From: Nocardia aurea
GTDB taxonomy: Bacteria > Actinomycetota > Actinomycetes > Mycobacteriales > Mycobacteriaceae
NCBI RefSeq assembly: GCF_003123685.1
Contig: NZ_QCYJ01000084.1
Location: 310,001 to 374,000 of the forward strand
Reading direction: 5' to 3'
DNA length: 64,000 bases
Both the position numbers and the translations under genes were made by a program. Below the pieces are notes generated by a model, which saw only the letters and a list, made by a program, of their open reading frames with translations, searched no databases and was not told the DNA's origin. Positions 43,694 through 53,684 of this stretch are shown here, one piece after another (the first letter of the stretch is position 1; every line of letters starts with the position of its first letter).

Positions 43694-45736
43694 TCAGGCG
43701 GGGGTGGCCGGATCGGCGTCCGAGGACGAGGGAATCGGCGCGATCGGAGTGCGCCCGGACAGGATCTGATCGGCGAGCGCGACCAGCACCGCGGGGTCTT
43801 CGATGGTGGAGGGAATGTCGTAGTCCTCGCCCGCGGTGATCTGCCTGATGGTCTTGCGCAGGATCTTTCCGGAGCGGGTCTTGGGCAGCGCCGAGACGAT
43901 GATCGCGTCGTGCAGGGCGGCGATCGGGCCGATCTGTTCGCGCACCAGGACGGTCAGTTCCTCGCGCAGTCGCTCGGGCGCGATGTCCGCGAATTCGCCG
44001 CCCTCCTTGAGGACCACGTAGGCGACCGGCCGCTGACCCTTGAGTTCGTCGGCGAGCCCGATGACCGCGCATTCGGCGACGGCGGGATGCCCGGAGATGG
44101 CGGCCTCGATACTGCCCGCGGACAGCCGATGCCCCGCCATGTTGATCACGTCGTCACTGCGTCCGAGGACGAAGAGATAGCCGTCGTCGTCGAAGTAACC
44201 GGAGTCGCCGGTGAGGTAGTGGCCCGGAAAGGCCGACATGTAGGAGCGGACGAAACGAGGTTCGTCCTGCCATAGGCCGGTGAGCGCCCCGGGGGGCAGG
44301 GGTAGCCCGACGACGATATTGCCCTCGGTGTTGGCGGGGACGGGGTTGCCTTCGGCGTCGAGCACCCGCAGCCGGAAGCCGGGAACCGGCACCGACGACG
44401 ACCCCGATTTGATCGGCAGCGGCTGCAACCCGAGCGGGTTCGCGCAGATCGGCCAGCCCGTCTCGGTCTGCCACCAGTGATCGACCACCGGGCAGTCCGG
44501 CCGGTGGGCCAGCAGCGTCGTCGACGCCCACTCGTAGGTCGCCGGATCGAGCCGCTCACCGGCGCAGAACAGCGCGCGCAACGAGGACAGGTCGTGCTGG
44601 GAGGCCAGCGTGGCCTCGGCGTCGGCCTTGCGGATGGCGCGCAACGCGGTCGGTGCGGTGAACAGCACCCGCACCTTGTGTTCGGCGACCACGCGCCAGA
44701 ACGCGCCCGCGTCCGGGGTGCCGACCGGTTTGCCCTCGTAGAGCAGGGTGGTCGCCCCGACAAGCAGCGGCGCGTAGACGATGTAGGAGTGGCCGACGAC
44801 CCAGCCGACGTCGGACGCGGCCCACATCACCTGTCCTGGACCGACGTCGTAGATGTTGGTCATGGACCAGGCCAGCGCGACGGCGTGACCGCCGTTGTCG
44901 CGGACGACGCCCTTGGGCTTACCCGTCGTCCCCGAGGTGTAGAGGATGTAGAGCGGATCGGTCGCGGCGACCGATACCGGATCGGCGGGTTCGGCGTCGA
45001 GTATCGCGTCGTCCCAATCGAGCCACCGCGCGGCGATGGTCTCGCTCGAACTCGGCAGGGATTCCGTCGCCTCCTGCGGTGCGGGGAAATTGATCGTCTG
45101 GAACTGCTTGCGCTGTTTGACGATCACCGCGCGCGGCGCGTTCGTCTCCGCTATTTCCAGTGCACGCAACACGATCGGCGGATATTCGATTTTGCGATGC
45201 GGTTCGAGGCCGCCGGAGGCGGTGATGATCAAAACCGGTTCGGCGTCATCGATTCGGGCCGCGAGTTCGGGTGCGGCGAAGCCGCCGAACACCACCGAAT
45301 GCACCGCGCCGATTCGCGCGCACGCCAGCATGGCGATGACGGCTTCGGGAATCATCGGCAAATAGATGACGACCCGGTCGCCGGTCGTGACGCCGAGGCG
45401 CCTCATGGCCCCCGCGAATATCGAAACCTCACGCAGGAGTTCGGCATAGGTGTATACGCCCCTGGCACCGGTCATCGCGGAGTCGTAGATCAGCGCGGGC
45501 TGTTCGGCACGGCTGCCCGCTCCTTCGGCGTCACCGAGTACGTGGCGATCGAGCGCGTTGAACGAAGTATTGAGACGGGCGTCGGGAAACCACCTGGCGA
45601 CGGGACGTGCGTTCGTATCGATGATCTGCGTGGGCGCGACGTCCCAATCGATGGCCTCAGCAGCGGTTGTCCAGAACTCGGCAGGGTCGACCAGGCTGGT
45701 CTGATAGACCGGCCGGTACTCGTGCTTCACGCTCAA
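43694..45736 (-). CDS. propionyl/acetyl-CoA synthetase (PrpE/AcsA type)
   Basis: A 680-residue acyl-adenylate-forming enzyme. The ATP-binding loop is YTSGTTGKPKGVV, the hinge-proximal segment TGDSGYFDDDGYLFVLGRSDD is intact, and the acetylation-prone catalytic lysine is in SGKILRKTIRQI near the C terminus. SDVGWVVGHSYIVYAPL and the N-terminal EAIDWDVAPTQIID favour the propionyl-CoA synthetase branch over acetyl-CoA synthetase. The enzyme converts short-chain acids plus CoA and ATP to acyl-CoA. TTG 45736 is chosen because GGGAG lies 8-9 bases upstream; GTG 45730 is possible. It is divergent from the conservon. Confidence 0.85.
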   Translation of the reverse strand: MSVKHEYRPVYQTSLVDPAEFWTTAAEAIDWDVAPTQIIDTNARPVARWFPDARLNTSFNALDRHVLGDAEGAGSRAEQPALIYDSAMTGARGVYTYAELLREVSIFAGAMRRLGVTTGDRVVIYLPMIPEAVIAMLACARIGAVHSVVFGGFAAPELAARIDDAEPVLIITASGGLEPHRKIEYPPIVLRALEIAETNAPRAVIVKQRKQFQTINFPAPQEATESLPSSSETIAARWLDWDDAILDAEPADPVSVAATDPLYILYTSGTTGKPKGVVRDNGGHAVALAWSMTNIYDVGPGQVMWAASDVGWVVGHSYIVYAPLLVGATTLLYEGKPVGTPDAGAFWRVVAEHKVRVLFTAPTALRAIRKADAEATLASQHDLSSLRALFCAGERLDPATYEWASTTLLAHRPDCPVVDHWWQTETGWPICANPLGLQPLPIKSGSSSVPVPGFRLRVLDAEGNPVPANTEGNIVVGLPLPPGALTGLWQDEPRFVRSYMSAFPGHYLTGDSGYFDDDGYLFVLGRSDDVINMAGHRLSAGSIEAAISGHPAVAECAVIGLADELKGQRPVAYVVLKEGGEFADIAPERLREELTVLVREQIGPIAALHDAIIVSALPKTRSGKILRKTIRQITAGEDYDIPSTIEDPAVLVALADQILSGRTPIAPIPSSSDADPATPA

Positions 45737-46014
45737 ACTCGTGACTCCCTAGCCTCGCCTCGATGCCCGCCTCGATAGATCTGCATGATTGTGGCAGACT
45801 TCACGCGACGCCCGGGCGGGTGGCACGACCTTTGGGTTTGTCTGGAAAAGGCAGGTCAAGCCCCGTAGCCTTACCGGATGTCACCCAAGCTGTTACTGAT
45901 CCGTTAGAATCTGATGTCACTTATTTGGGCCGTCGTAGACGCAATTTCTCGGCCAGCCGCAGTTCTCGGCCAGCTCCAACCGTCGAGCCAGCATGCGATT
46001 GTGGAGGCTCGCTG

Positions 46015-49000
46015 ATGGCGCGGGTTGGGGCCAGTTTGGAAAGTGAGTGGGAGATGCGTGACGCCGCAAGGCCCGGCAGTAAGCGCTGGGCGCTCGGCAA
46101 TTGGGACCTGCGCTGGAAGGTTACGGCGGTTCTCGCCGTGCCGCTTGCCGTCGCGGTCGGCCTCGGCGTGTCGAGGATTACCGCCGAGTTCTCGAACGCG
46201 CAGCGGCTGGAAGCCGTCGCGGAGAACATCGAGGCGATTCCGGCCGTCACCGGGCTGAGTGCTGCCTCGGCGACGGTCGCCGGTTCGCAATTGGTCTCAC
46301 TCAACGGCCAGACCGTGGTGACCGACAAGGACCTGAGCGACCTCGACGAGGCCATCACCAGGGCGCAGTCGGCCACCTCGAAGCTGAAGACCCGGCCCGA
46401 GTCGCGCGCGATGCTCGAGAACATGATCACCGAAGCGAGTGCGCTGCGGACCAAGGGCAAGGCCCCGGCCGCCACCTCGGCGGAATCCATCGACGCGATC
46501 GACCGGATCCGCAACTTCAGCGTCCGGATCGTCGAGACCACGGTCTCCCAGGTCAGCGATACCGCCACCGACTCGGCCCGCCTGCGGCTGGTCGACGCGC
46601 TCAACACCCGCGCCACCGTCGTCGGTGAGCTGGCCGCGTTCGCCGAGATCCTCAAGCGTCAGCCGGACGCGCTTCAGAACTTCCTGGTCGCCTCCGCGAC
46701 CGAACGTCAGATGCTGAACGTGCTCGCGCACCGGTTCCCCGACGGTGATACCGCAATCGCTGACCTGCGCGCGGGCGTGCAGACCCGAGTCGACCTCATC
46801 ACGAGTCCGGAAGCGCAGGCGGGCCGGATTCCGCTGGGTGAGTCGAAGGCCTCGATGACCGGCAGTGTCGATGTCTACGAGCGTGTCGTCGCGAAGGCGA
46901 CCAAGGACATCGAGACCTCGATGAACGCGCTCTCCAGCAAGGCCAACACCGACGCGTGGACCTACACCGCCGTCGTCATCGCCACCATTCTCGCGGCGCT
47001 GCTGCTCGCGGTGTTCGTCGCGCGGTCGATGATCGTGCCGCTGCACCGACTGCGACTCGCCGCGTTGCGCGTGGCCGAGAGCGATCTGCCGCACGAGGTC
47101 TCCCAGCTGCGCGCGGGCGCGTCGCCGGAGGATGTGCCGCTGGAGCCGATGCCGGTGCGAAGCACCGAGGAGATCGGCCAGCTGGCGCGTGCCGTCGACG
47201 ATATCCACGGCCAGGCCCTGCGCCTGGCCAGTGATCAGGCGCAGATGCGCTCCCAGGTCAACGACATGTTCGAAACCCTGGCACGGCGCTCGAAATCCCT
47301 CGTCGACCATCAGCTCAGCCTCATCGAGGCGATGGAGTACGACGAGAAGGACCCGCGCCTGCTGGAGAACCTGTTCCGGCTCGACCACCTCGCCGCCCGT
47401 ATGCGCCGTAACGGCGACAACCTGCTGATCCTCGCCGGTACCAAACAGCGCCGCGCGAAGTCGGCGCCGGTCGAGATCGCCGACGTCCTGCGCGCCGCGA
47501 TCTCCGAGGTCGAGGACTACGAGCGGGTCAAGCTGGGCGCGACGCCGCGCGGTTCGCTCAAGGAACCCGCCGCCTCCGACATGGCGCACCTGTTCGCCGA
47601 GCTGCTCGACAACGCGCTGCGGGCCTCTCCGCCCGAGACCGACGTGAAGTTCACCTTCGCGCAGGCCCACGACCAGGGCATGCTGATCGAGGTGGCCGAC
47701 CGGGGTATCGGTATGCCGCCCGCCGAGATGTCCGATATCAACCGCAGGCTCGAGCAGACCGCCGAGCCCGGCCCCGACACCGCCCGCCACATGGGTCTGT
47801 TCGTGGTCGGCAGGCTCGCCGAGCGGCACGGTCTGACCGTGCGGTTGCGCCCGACCTTCGACACCGCGCGCGACCCGGGCGTCACCGTCACGGTGCACGT
47901 ACCCGTCGGGTTGATCGTCGCGGGCCAGCCGATCAGCGCGCAGCCGGTCACGCCGAGTCCGGTCCAGCAGTCGCCCAAGCAGGCGGGTCCGCAGCGGCCG
48001 TCGACCGGATCGTCCATGCAGACGCGCGCGGTCACCCGCACCCCCGGCGGCAACATGATGGTCACCGTCGACCCCGGCGTCAGCGGTCCGATCCCGATCA
48101 CCAAGCGACCCGGCGCCCCGACCCCGTCGGCGGCCGGCGGCCTGCCCCAGCGTCAGCCGGGATCGGCGATGTCGCAGGGCGCGGATCAGGCCCAGTCCGG
48201 TCCGACCCTGCGTCCGACACCGGGCCAGACTCCGCCGCCGGGACCTCAGCGCGGCAAACTCGCCGCCGCGAACATGCCCAAGCGCAACCTCGGCCCCGGT
48301 GGGCCGGGCGGACCCGCGGGTCCGGGACGACCCGGTGGCCCGGGTGGTCCCGGTGGGCCCAGCGTGATCGGTCCCGGACCGGCGGGCGGCGCGAAACCGC
48401 CGTCGCGTGAACCAGCCTCCGGTGAGCTACCCCAGCGCCAGCCCGGCGCCAACGGTGTGCCCGCGGCCGGTGGTCCGCCGTCGGCGGGCGGCGGTCTTCC
48501 GCAGCGTCAACCCGGCGCCAACGGAGCCCCGACGCGCGATCCCGCGGCCGGTGGTCTTCCGCAGCGTCCGATGAACGGCATGCCGCCGCGCGAGCCGACC
48601 GTCGGTGGTCTTCCCACCAGGGAGCCCGGCGCGAGTGGTCTGCCGACCCGGGAGCCGGGAGCCCAGATCCCCCAGGGTCTGCCGCAGCGTCAGCCCGCGG
48701 CGAACCAGCCGAGGGAGGGCGCCCCCACCGGTGGTCTGCCGACCCGTGAACCGCTCGGCGGCGGTCTTCCGCAGCGCGAGCCCGGCGCGAGTGGGCTTCC
48801 CACCCGCTCACCCGGCGCCAACGGGGCTCCGTCCCGCGACGCGGGGCCCGGTGGTCTGCCGCAGCGTCAGCCGGGTGGTCTGCCCCAGCGCGAGCCCGCG
48901 TCGGGAGCACTGCCGACACGTGAGCCCGGCGCGCAGACCCCGACGGGTCTGCCGCAGCGTCAGCCCGCGGTGAGTCAGCGACTGGACAGCCCGTCCGGTG

Positions 49001-49638
49001 GCCTGCCGACCCGCGAGCCGCTCGGGAACGGTCTGCCGCAGCGTCAGCCGGGCGCGCAGACCCCGACGGGTCTGCCGCAGCGCTCACCCGGTGCGAACGG
49101 TCCGCGTCGCGAGGTCGTGCCGCCGGGAGTCGGTCTGCCGCAATCGGATCGCTTGACCGCGCCGTCGGACGCCGACGCGGGCGAAACCGGCCAGGGCGTG
49201 CGCGATCCCGGTAAGCACAGCTACCGTTCCAACCCAGCGAAGGCTGCCTCGTTCTTCCAGACTCGACTGCAACCCGCGGCCGAGACGGGGGCGACGATGG
49301 ACAGTCCGATCTTCGCCGAGATGATGTCGTCGTGGCTCTCGGATCCGAATCCGGACCGGTCCCAGGTAGCAGCCGCCTTCGATTCACCCGGTGACGAAGG
49401 CTGGCAGGCCGCCAGGCGGGCCAGCGAAGCACAGGCCGAAACAAAAACCGCCGCTGGGTTGCCGCAACGCAATCCGGGCGGGAGGCTGGTCCCCGGCGCC
49501 GTCAACGGTGCTGTGGATCGAGCACCGCGCCGAGATCCGGAATCCATCAGGTCGAGCCTGAGTCGCCACCAAAAGGGCGTCCAGGACGGCCGCGCAATGA
49601 AGGCACCGAACCTAACCGGAGATAAAGGAGACCGATGA
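46015..49638 (+). CDS. conservon sensor kinase with NIT sensor and long repetitive tail
   Basis: A 1207-residue CvnA-like kinase. Two transmembrane helices (residues 35-55 and 315-335) enclose a nitrate/nitrite-sensing (NIT)-like domain. HAMP follows, then [19 protein letters not shown] and [21 protein letters not shown], the conservon dimerisation region, and a GHKL ATPase with [24 protein letters not shown] and [17 protein letters not shown]. The ATPase ends near residue 650. The remaining 550 residues are disordered, with a Gly-Pro-Gly stretch and about eighteen GLPQR/GLPTR repeats. ATG 46015 has GGAGG 7-8 bases upstream; the frame is open further 5'. Its stop overlaps the roadblock gene start by 4 bases. 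Confidence 0.85.
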   Translation: MARVGASLESEWEMRDAARPGSKRWALGNWDLRWKVTAVLAVPLAVAVGLGVSRITAEFSNAQRLEAVAENIEAIPAVTGLSAASATVAGSQLVSLNGQTVVTDKDLSDLDEAITRAQSATSKLKTRPESRAMLENMITEASALRTKGKAPAATSAESIDAIDRIRNFSVRIVETTVSQVSDTATDSARLRLVDALNTRATVVGELAAFAEILKRQPDALQNFLVASATERQMLNVLAHRFPDGDTAIADLRAGVQTRVDLITSPEAQAGRIPLGESKASMTGSVDVYERVVAKATKDIETSMNALSSKANTDAWTYTAVVIATILAALLLAVFVARSMIVPLHRLRLAALRVAESDLPHEVSQLRAGASPEDVPLEPMPVRSTEEIGQLARAVDDIHGQALRLASDQAQMRSQVNDMFETLARRSKSLVDHQLSLIEAMEYDEKDPRLLENLFRLDHLAARMRRNGDNLLILAGTKQRRAKSAPVEIADVLRAAISEVEDYERVKLGATPRGSLKEPAASDMAHLFAELLDNALRASPPETDVKFTFAQAHDQGMLIEVADRGIGMPPAEMSDINRRLEQTAEPGPDTARHMGLFVVGRLAERHGLTVRLRPTFDTARDPGVTVTVHVPVGLIVAGQPISAQPVTPSPVQQSPKQAGPQRPSTGSSMQTRAVTRTPGGNMMVTVDPGVSGPIPITKRPGAPTPSAAGGLPQRQPGSAMSQGADQAQSGPTLRPTPGQTPPPGPQRGKLAAANMPKRNLGPGGPGGPAGPGRPGGPGGPGGPSVIGPGPAGGAKPPSREPASGELPQRQPGANGVPAAGGPPSAGGGLPQRQPGANGAPTRDPAAGGLPQRPMNGMPPREPTVGGLPTREPGASGLPTREPGAQIPQGLPQRQPAANQPREGAPTGGLPTREPLGGGLPQREPGASGLPTRSPGANGAPSRDAGPGGLPQRQPGGLPQREPASGALPTREPGAQTPTGLPQRQPAVSQRLDSPSGGLPTREPLGNGLPQRQPGAQTPTGLPQRSPGANGPRREVVPPGVGLPQSDRLTAPSDADAGETGQGVRDPGKHSYRSNPAKAASFFQTRLQPAAETGATMDSPIFAEMMSSWLSDPNPDRSQVAAAFDSPGDEGWQAARRASEAQAETKTAAGLPQRNPGGRLVPGAVNGAVDRAPRRDPESIRSSLSRHQKGVQDGRAMKAPNLTGDKGDR
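48130..49140 (+). repeat. [16 protein letters not shown] repeat array in kinase tail
   Basis: About eighteen imperfect copies of an 8-12-residue unit ([21 protein letters not shown] and variants), encoded by diverged DNA of 24-36 bases per unit. They are preceded by a collagen-like stretch [19 protein letters not shown] near 48300-48360. The array is in frame within the kinase gene. Confidence 0.9.
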
Positions 49639-50048
49639 ACCCCGATCTAGGTGGTACGAATCGTCAGCTGGATTGGCTGGTTTCGAACTTCGCCAACGAG
49701 GTTCCTGGCGTAGCTCATGCCGTCCTGGTCTCGGCTGACGGACTACTCATGGCCGCGAGCGCTCAGCTTCCCGTCGATCGCGCCGAGCAGCTCTCGGCCG
49801 TGACCGCGGGACTTGCCAGCCTCTCGGTCGGCGTCTCGAATCTGTTCGAGGGCGGCACCGTCCTGCAGTCGGTCGTGGAAATGGAACACGGCTACCTGCT
49901 GTTGATGGCTGTCGGCGACGGCTCCTACCTCGCTGTCCTGACCAATACGTCCTGCGATATCGGACAGGTCGGATACGAGATGGCGTTGTTGGTCGAACGT
50001 GTGGGTCAAACGGTGCAGGCCACCCCGCGCGTCACGATGGGTTCCTGA
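49635..50048 (+). CDS. roadblock/LC7 domain protein (conservon B)
   Basis: A 137-residue single-domain roadblock protein starting [29 protein letters not shown], with the typical hydrophobic strand [10 protein letters not shown]. In conservons and in the MglB system these small proteins bind the partner Ras-like GTPase and can act as its GTPase-activating factor. The ATG overlaps the kinase stop (ATGA), and the DUF742 gene starts 7 bases after its own stop. It is cytoplasmic. Confidence 0.9.
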   Translation: MNPDLGGTNRQLDWLVSNFANEVPGVAHAVLVSADGLLMAASAQLPVDRAEQLSAVTAGLASLSVGVSNLFEGGTVLQSVVEMEHGYLLLMAVGDGSYLAVLTNTSCDIGQVGYEMALLVERVGQTVQATPRVTMGS

Positions 50049-50055
50049 TGGTGGG

Positions 50056-50430
50056 ATGGACATAGAAGATCACCGCATGGGAAGCTCCGAGCCCAGTCTC
50101 GTTCGCCCCTACTCGCTGACCGCGGGCCGTACCAGGCCCGCGGTCGAGTTGGCGCTCGAGGCACTCGTGGCATCGCATCCGGTCGCCCTGGAGCGGCAGT
50201 TCGAACTGACCAACATCGAGACGTCAATCGTGGAGTTGTGCAGAGAATCGCCGTCCGTCGCTGAAGTAGCGGCACGTTTGGGTATTCCGATAGGCGTGGC
50301 ACGAGTACTCGTGGCAGACCTCATCGAAGCCGGGCATGTCCGCGTTTCGGCGACTTTGAAAGACGATTCCAGCGACGATGAACGTCGCGAGCTGATCGAA
50401 AGGGTTCTCAGTGGACTCCGGCGTATATGA
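50056..50430 (+). CDS. DUF742 protein (conservon C)
   Basis: A 124-residue DUF742 protein with SLVRPYSLTAGRTRPAVELA near the N terminus and a winged-helix-like core ESPSVAEVAARLGIPIGVARVL. Members are found only in conservon operons, next to roadblock and GTPase genes, and are thought to be a DNA-binding or scaffold component. ATG 50056 is preceded by GGTGGG; ATG 50077 is the alternative. The 3' end overlaps the GTPase gene by 20 bases. Confidence 0.85.
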   Translation: MDIEDHRMGSSEPSLVRPYSLTAGRTRPAVELALEALVASHPVALERQFELTNIETSIVELCRESPSVAEVAARLGIPIGVARVLVADLIEAGHVRVSATLKDDSSDDERRELIERVLSGLRRI

Positions 50431-51013
50431 TTCGACGGCGCAGGTCGACACCCGCACCAGCAAGCCGACCTCGGCGAAGATCGTGGTCGCGGGTGGGTTC
50501 GGTGTCGGCAAGACCACGATGGTCGGTGCCGTCTCGGAGATCGTTCCGCTGCGCACCGAGGCATTGGTGACCAACGCCAGTACCGGTATCGACAATCTGA
50601 CCGGCATTCCGATGAAGTCCACCACCACGGTGGCCATGGACTTCGGCAGGATCAGCCTGGCCGATGATCTGGTGCTGTATCTGTTCGGTACACCGGGCCA
50701 GTACCGGTTCTGGTTCATGTGGGACGACTTGATCCGCGGCGCCATCGGCGCGGTGGTGCTCGTCGACACCCGCAGGCTGGAGGACAGCTTCGCGGCTGTC
50801 GACTATTTCGAAGCGCGCAATCTGCCGTTCTTGGTGGCGCTCAACGAATTCGATGATTCGCCGCGGTACCCGATCGAGGATATTCGGCAGGCCCTCGCGG
50901 TCCCCGCCGATGTCCCGATCCTGTCCATCGACGCCAGGCGCAGAGAACCGGCCAAGCAGGCACTCGTCTCGCTCACCGAATACGCCCTGCGCAAGGTGAT
51001 GCAGGGCTACTGA
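50411..51013 (+). CDS. conservon Ras-like GTPase (conservon D)
   Basis: A 200-residue small GTPase. The P-loop is GGFGVGKTT (residues 28-36), the G3 motif is GTPGQYRFW and the G4 motif is the divergent NEFD rather than NKxD, which is typical of conservon GTPases. The protein switches with GTP and works with the roadblock protein as its partner. The GTG start overlaps the DUF742 gene by 20 bases, so expression is coupled. A hairpin follows the stop. Confidence 0.9.
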   Translation: MDSGVYDSTAQVDTRTSKPTSAKIVVAGGFGVGKTTMVGAVSEIVPLRTEALVTNASTGIDNLTGIPMKSTTTVAMDFGRISLADDLVLYLFGTPGQYRFWFMWDDLIRGAIGAVVLVDTRRLEDSFAAVDYFEARNLPFLVALNEFDDSPRYPIEDIRQALAVPADVPILSIDARRREPAKQALVSLTEYALRKVMQGY

Positions 51014-51023
51014 TACTCGGTCC

Positions 51024-51053
51024 CGACGCGGCGGTAGTCCGTGGCGTCGGGTT
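51024..51053 (+). terminator. hairpin after conservon operon
   Basis: CCCGACGC and GCGTCGGG form an 8-bp perfect stem around a 14-base loop, beginning 11 bases after the GTPase stop. Confidence 0.5.
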
Positions 51054-51103
51054 CGAGTGCGGTGGTCGAATATCCGCGCTCACCGCTGTGACGCGTCGCC
51101 CGA

Positions 51104-51109
51104 TATGCT
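51104..51109 (+). promoter_or_regulatory. putative -10 hexamer of leaderless accD3
   Basis: TATGCT lies 6 bases before the ATG at 51116. Confidence 0.45.
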
Positions 51110-51115
51110 CGCGCG

Positions 51116-52684
51116 ATGCGGATTTCGGCGCGGGAGTTGCTCGGGCAGTTGCTCGACGCGGAGTCGTTCGTCAGCTGGGACCGGCCGCCGTTGGCGGTAC
51201 CGGCATCCGAGCGGTACCGCGAGGATCTGCGCAAGGCCGCCGTCGCCTCCGGCACCGATGAAGCGGTGCTGACCGGTGAAGGGCTGCTTCGTGGTCGGCG
51301 CGTGGCCGTCATCGCCTGCGAATTCGGATTTCTGGCCGGTTCGATCGGGGTGGCCGCCGCGGAGCGGATCGTCGCCGCGGTGGAGCGGGCCACCGAACTG
51401 GGCCTGCCGCTGATCGCCTCGCCGACCTCCGGCGGTACCAGAATGCAGGAGGGCACCGTCGCCTTCGTGCAGATGGTCAAGATCGCGGGCGCCGTCGCCG
51501 AACACAAGACCTCCGGCCTTCCGTACGTGGTGTATCTGCGCAACCCGACGATGGGCGGAGTCTTCGCGTCCTGGGGTTCGCTGGGGCACATCACTTTCGC
51601 CGAACCGGGCGCGCTCATCGGCTTCCTCGGTCCCCGGGTGTACAAGGCGCTGTACGACGCGGATTTCCCGGAGGGTGTGCAGACCGCCGAGAATCTCTAC
51701 CGCAGCGGTGTGATCGACGGCGTGGTCCCCGTCTCGGTTTTCCGCCGTATCGCGCACCGAGCGCTGAGTGTGTTCGGTGGTGTTCCGCTCACGGATAGCG
51801 TTGTAGCGCCGGAAGTTTCGAATGAACTGCCGAATAGTACTGCTGCGAACAGTGATTCGAGCGTCCAGCCGTCACCCCGTCCTTCCGGCGCCGATGCCTC
51901 CGAAGACGAAACCGACACGTGGCATTCGGTTTTGATCTCCCGCAGGCCGGATCGCCCCGGCATCCGCGACCTGTTGCGCCACGTGACCCAGCGGGTGCCG
52001 CTCAGCGGCACCGGACAGGGCGAGTCGGACCGGACCGTCGTACTCGCGCTGGCCAGGTTCCGTGGCAGGCCGTGCGTCGTCTTCGGCCACGACCGCTCCA
52101 ATCAGCGGGGTGAGAACACGATGGGCCCGGCCGCGCTGCGTGAGGCCCGCCGCAGCATGGCGCTGGCCGAGGAACTGCGACTACCGCTGGTCCTGGTGAT
52201 CGACACCGTCGGCGCAGCGCTGTCGAAAGAGGCCGAGGAACGCGGCCTCGCCCCCGAAATAGCCCGGTGCATAGCCGATCTGGTGACCGTGCGCACCCCG
52301 ACCGTCGCGGTGCTGCTCGGCCAGGGCACCGGCGGCGGCGCGCTGGCGCTGCTACCCGCGGACCGCGTTCTCGCGGCCACGCACGCCTGGCTCGCCCCGC
52401 TGCCGCCGGAAGGCGCGAGTGCCATCGTCTACCGGGATACCGGCCATGCCCCGGAATTGGCCGCCGCCCAACGGATCGGCGCCGAGCAACTGCGCGCGGA
52501 CGGCATCGTGGACCGGATCGTCGCCGAATTGCCCGACGCCGCCGACGAACCGCACGAATTCGCCCACCGCATGGTCAGCGCCGTCGCCGAGGAGTTGACG
52601 CGCCTGGCCGCGATCGACCCGGTGCGACTGCGGCGTTCGCGTGGCGCGCGGTACCGCAGACTCGGCGTCCCCGCTTCGCGCTGA
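51116..52684 (+). CDS. accD3: acyl-CoA carboxylase carboxyltransferase-like protein AccD3
   Basis: A 522-residue carboxyltransferase with two crotonase-fold halves joined by a low-complexity linker (about residues 225-270). The first half has ASPTSGGTRMQEGTVAFVQM and LRNPTMGGVFASWGS with GALIGFLGPRVYKAL; the second has NTMGPAALREARRSMALAEE, LVLVIDTVGAALSKEAEERG and GQGTGGGALALLPADR. It matches AccD3 (Rv0904c), which lies beside prrA in M. tuberculosis. AccD3 is annotated as a carboxyltransferase subunit, but its substrate is not established. ATG 51116 has a leaderless-type hexamer upstream. The gene is followed by the aldo/keto reductase gene 148 bases later. Confidence 0.88.
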   Translation: MRISARELLGQLLDAESFVSWDRPPLAVPASERYREDLRKAAVASGTDEAVLTGEGLLRGRRVAVIACEFGFLAGSIGVAAAERIVAAVERATELGLPLIASPTSGGTRMQEGTVAFVQMVKIAGAVAEHKTSGLPYVVYLRNPTMGGVFASWGSLGHITFAEPGALIGFLGPRVYKALYDADFPEGVQTAENLYRSGVIDGVVPVSVFRRIAHRALSVFGGVPLTDSVVAPEVSNELPNSTAANSDSSVQPSPRPSGADASEDETDTWHSVLISRRPDRPGIRDLLRHVTQRVPLSGTGQGESDRTVVLALARFRGRPCVVFGHDRSNQRGENTMGPAALREARRSMALAEELRLPLVLVIDTVGAALSKEAEERGLAPEIARCIADLVTVRTPTVAVLLGQGTGGGALALLPADRVLAATHAWLAPLPPEGASAIVYRDTGHAPELAAAQRIGAEQLRADGIVDRIVAELPDAADEPHEFAHRMVSAVAEELTRLAAIDPVRLRRSRGARYRRLGVPASR

Positions 52685-52819
52685 ATCGGGCATCGCGGGC
52701 CGCCGACGCCCGAACCACGCCCGAATCCTCGGCCGCGCAGGCACCCGAGCAGGCACGATCGTGCGAAACGACCCGGCCAACACACCCGCTCGCTCGTTGA
52801 CGGTTCGCGCGCGCACTTC

Positions 52820-52825
52820 TACGGT
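52820..52825 (+). promoter_or_regulatory. putative -10 hexamer of leaderless aldo/keto reductase gene
   Basis: TACGGT lies 7 bases before the GTG at 52833. Confidence 0.45.
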
Positions 52826-52832
52826 CGAAGAG

Positions 52833-53684
52833 GTGACCTTCCGTAGCGAGACTTCCGCCGTGCCACCGATCGTGCTGAACGACGGGAACGTGATCCCGCA
52901 GCTCGGCTTCGGTGTGTTCCAAGTTCCGTCCGACGAGGCGTTCCCGGTGGTGCAGGCCGCACTGGAGGCGGGCTACCGCAGCATCGACACCGCCGCCATC
53001 TACGGGAACGAGGAGGGCACCGGCCGTGCCATCCGCGAATCCGGACTACCGCGCGACGAGGTCTACGTCACCACCAAACTGTGGAATTCCGAGCAGGGCT
53101 ACGATTCGACGCTGCGCGCGTTCGACGTCAGCCTGAAGAAACTCGGTCTGGACTACCTCGATCTGTATCTCATCCACTGGCCGGTCGCCGTCGCCGACAG
53201 ATTCATCGACACCTTCCGCGCCTTCCAGGCGCTGAAGAAGGACGGCCGGGTCCGCTCGATCGGTGTCTCGAATTTCACAGAGGCGCATCTGCAACGGGTC
53301 ATCGCGGAAACCGGTGAGATCCCCGCGGTGAACCAGATCGAATTGCATCCCAGGCTCGCGCAGCGCGCACTGCGTGAGTTCCACGCGAACAACGGCATCG
53401 CGACCGAGGCGTGGAGTCCGCTCGGGCAGGGCACGGTGCTCGACGACCCCGCGGTCACCGCCATCGCCGAGGCGGTGGGGCGCACCCCGGCCCAGGTGAT
53501 CATCCGGTGGCATCTGCAACTCGGGAACGTGGTCATCCCCAAATCGGTGACACCCTCCCGGATCGTCGCCAATTTCGACGTCTTCGGTTTCGAGCTGACC
53601 GGCGACCAGATGGCCGCGATCGACGGTCTCGACAGCGGCGGCCGCATCGGCCCCGATCCGGACGAGTTGACCGCGGGCCTGTGA
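52833..53684 (+). CDS. aldo/keto reductase
   Basis: A 283-residue NADPH-dependent reductase of the AKR5 type (2,5-diketogluconate reductase-like). The catalytic tetrad is visible: Asp and Tyr in SIDTAAIYGNEEG, Lys in VTTKLWN, and His in LYLIHWP. The NADPH-binding block VVIPKSVTPSRIVANF is present near the C terminus. The enzyme reduces aldehydes or ketones in the cytoplasm; substrate unknown. GTG 52833 is chosen because of the -10 hexamer at 7 bases; the in-frame codons before it lack any start signal. It converges on the FAD oxidoreductase gene, with no gap between stops. Confidence 0.92.
   Translation: MTFRSETSAVPPIVLNDGNVIPQLGFGVFQVPSDEAFPVVQAALEAGYRSIDTAAIYGNEEGTGRAIRESGLPRDEVYVTTKLWNSEQGYDSTLRAFDVSLKKLGLDYLDLYLIHWPVAVADRFIDTFRAFQALKKDGRVRSIGVSNFTEAHLQRVIAETGEIPAVNQIELHPRLAQRALREFHANNGIATEAWSPLGQGTVLDDPAVTAIAEAVGRTPAQVIIRWHLQLGNVVIPKSVTPSRIVANFDVFGFELTGDQMAAIDGLDSGGRIGPDPDELTAGL

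Noticed and set aside
45763..46014. N-terminal extension of the conservon kinase
   Set aside because: The added 84 residues lack features, and ATG 46015 is preceded by GGAGG directly before the cytoplasmic segment and first membrane helix.
48130..49140. Kinase-tail repeats considered as a CRISPR array or separate repeat element
   Set aside because: Units are imperfect, in frame, without uniform spacers, and encode a continuous GLPQR/GLPTR protein repeat.
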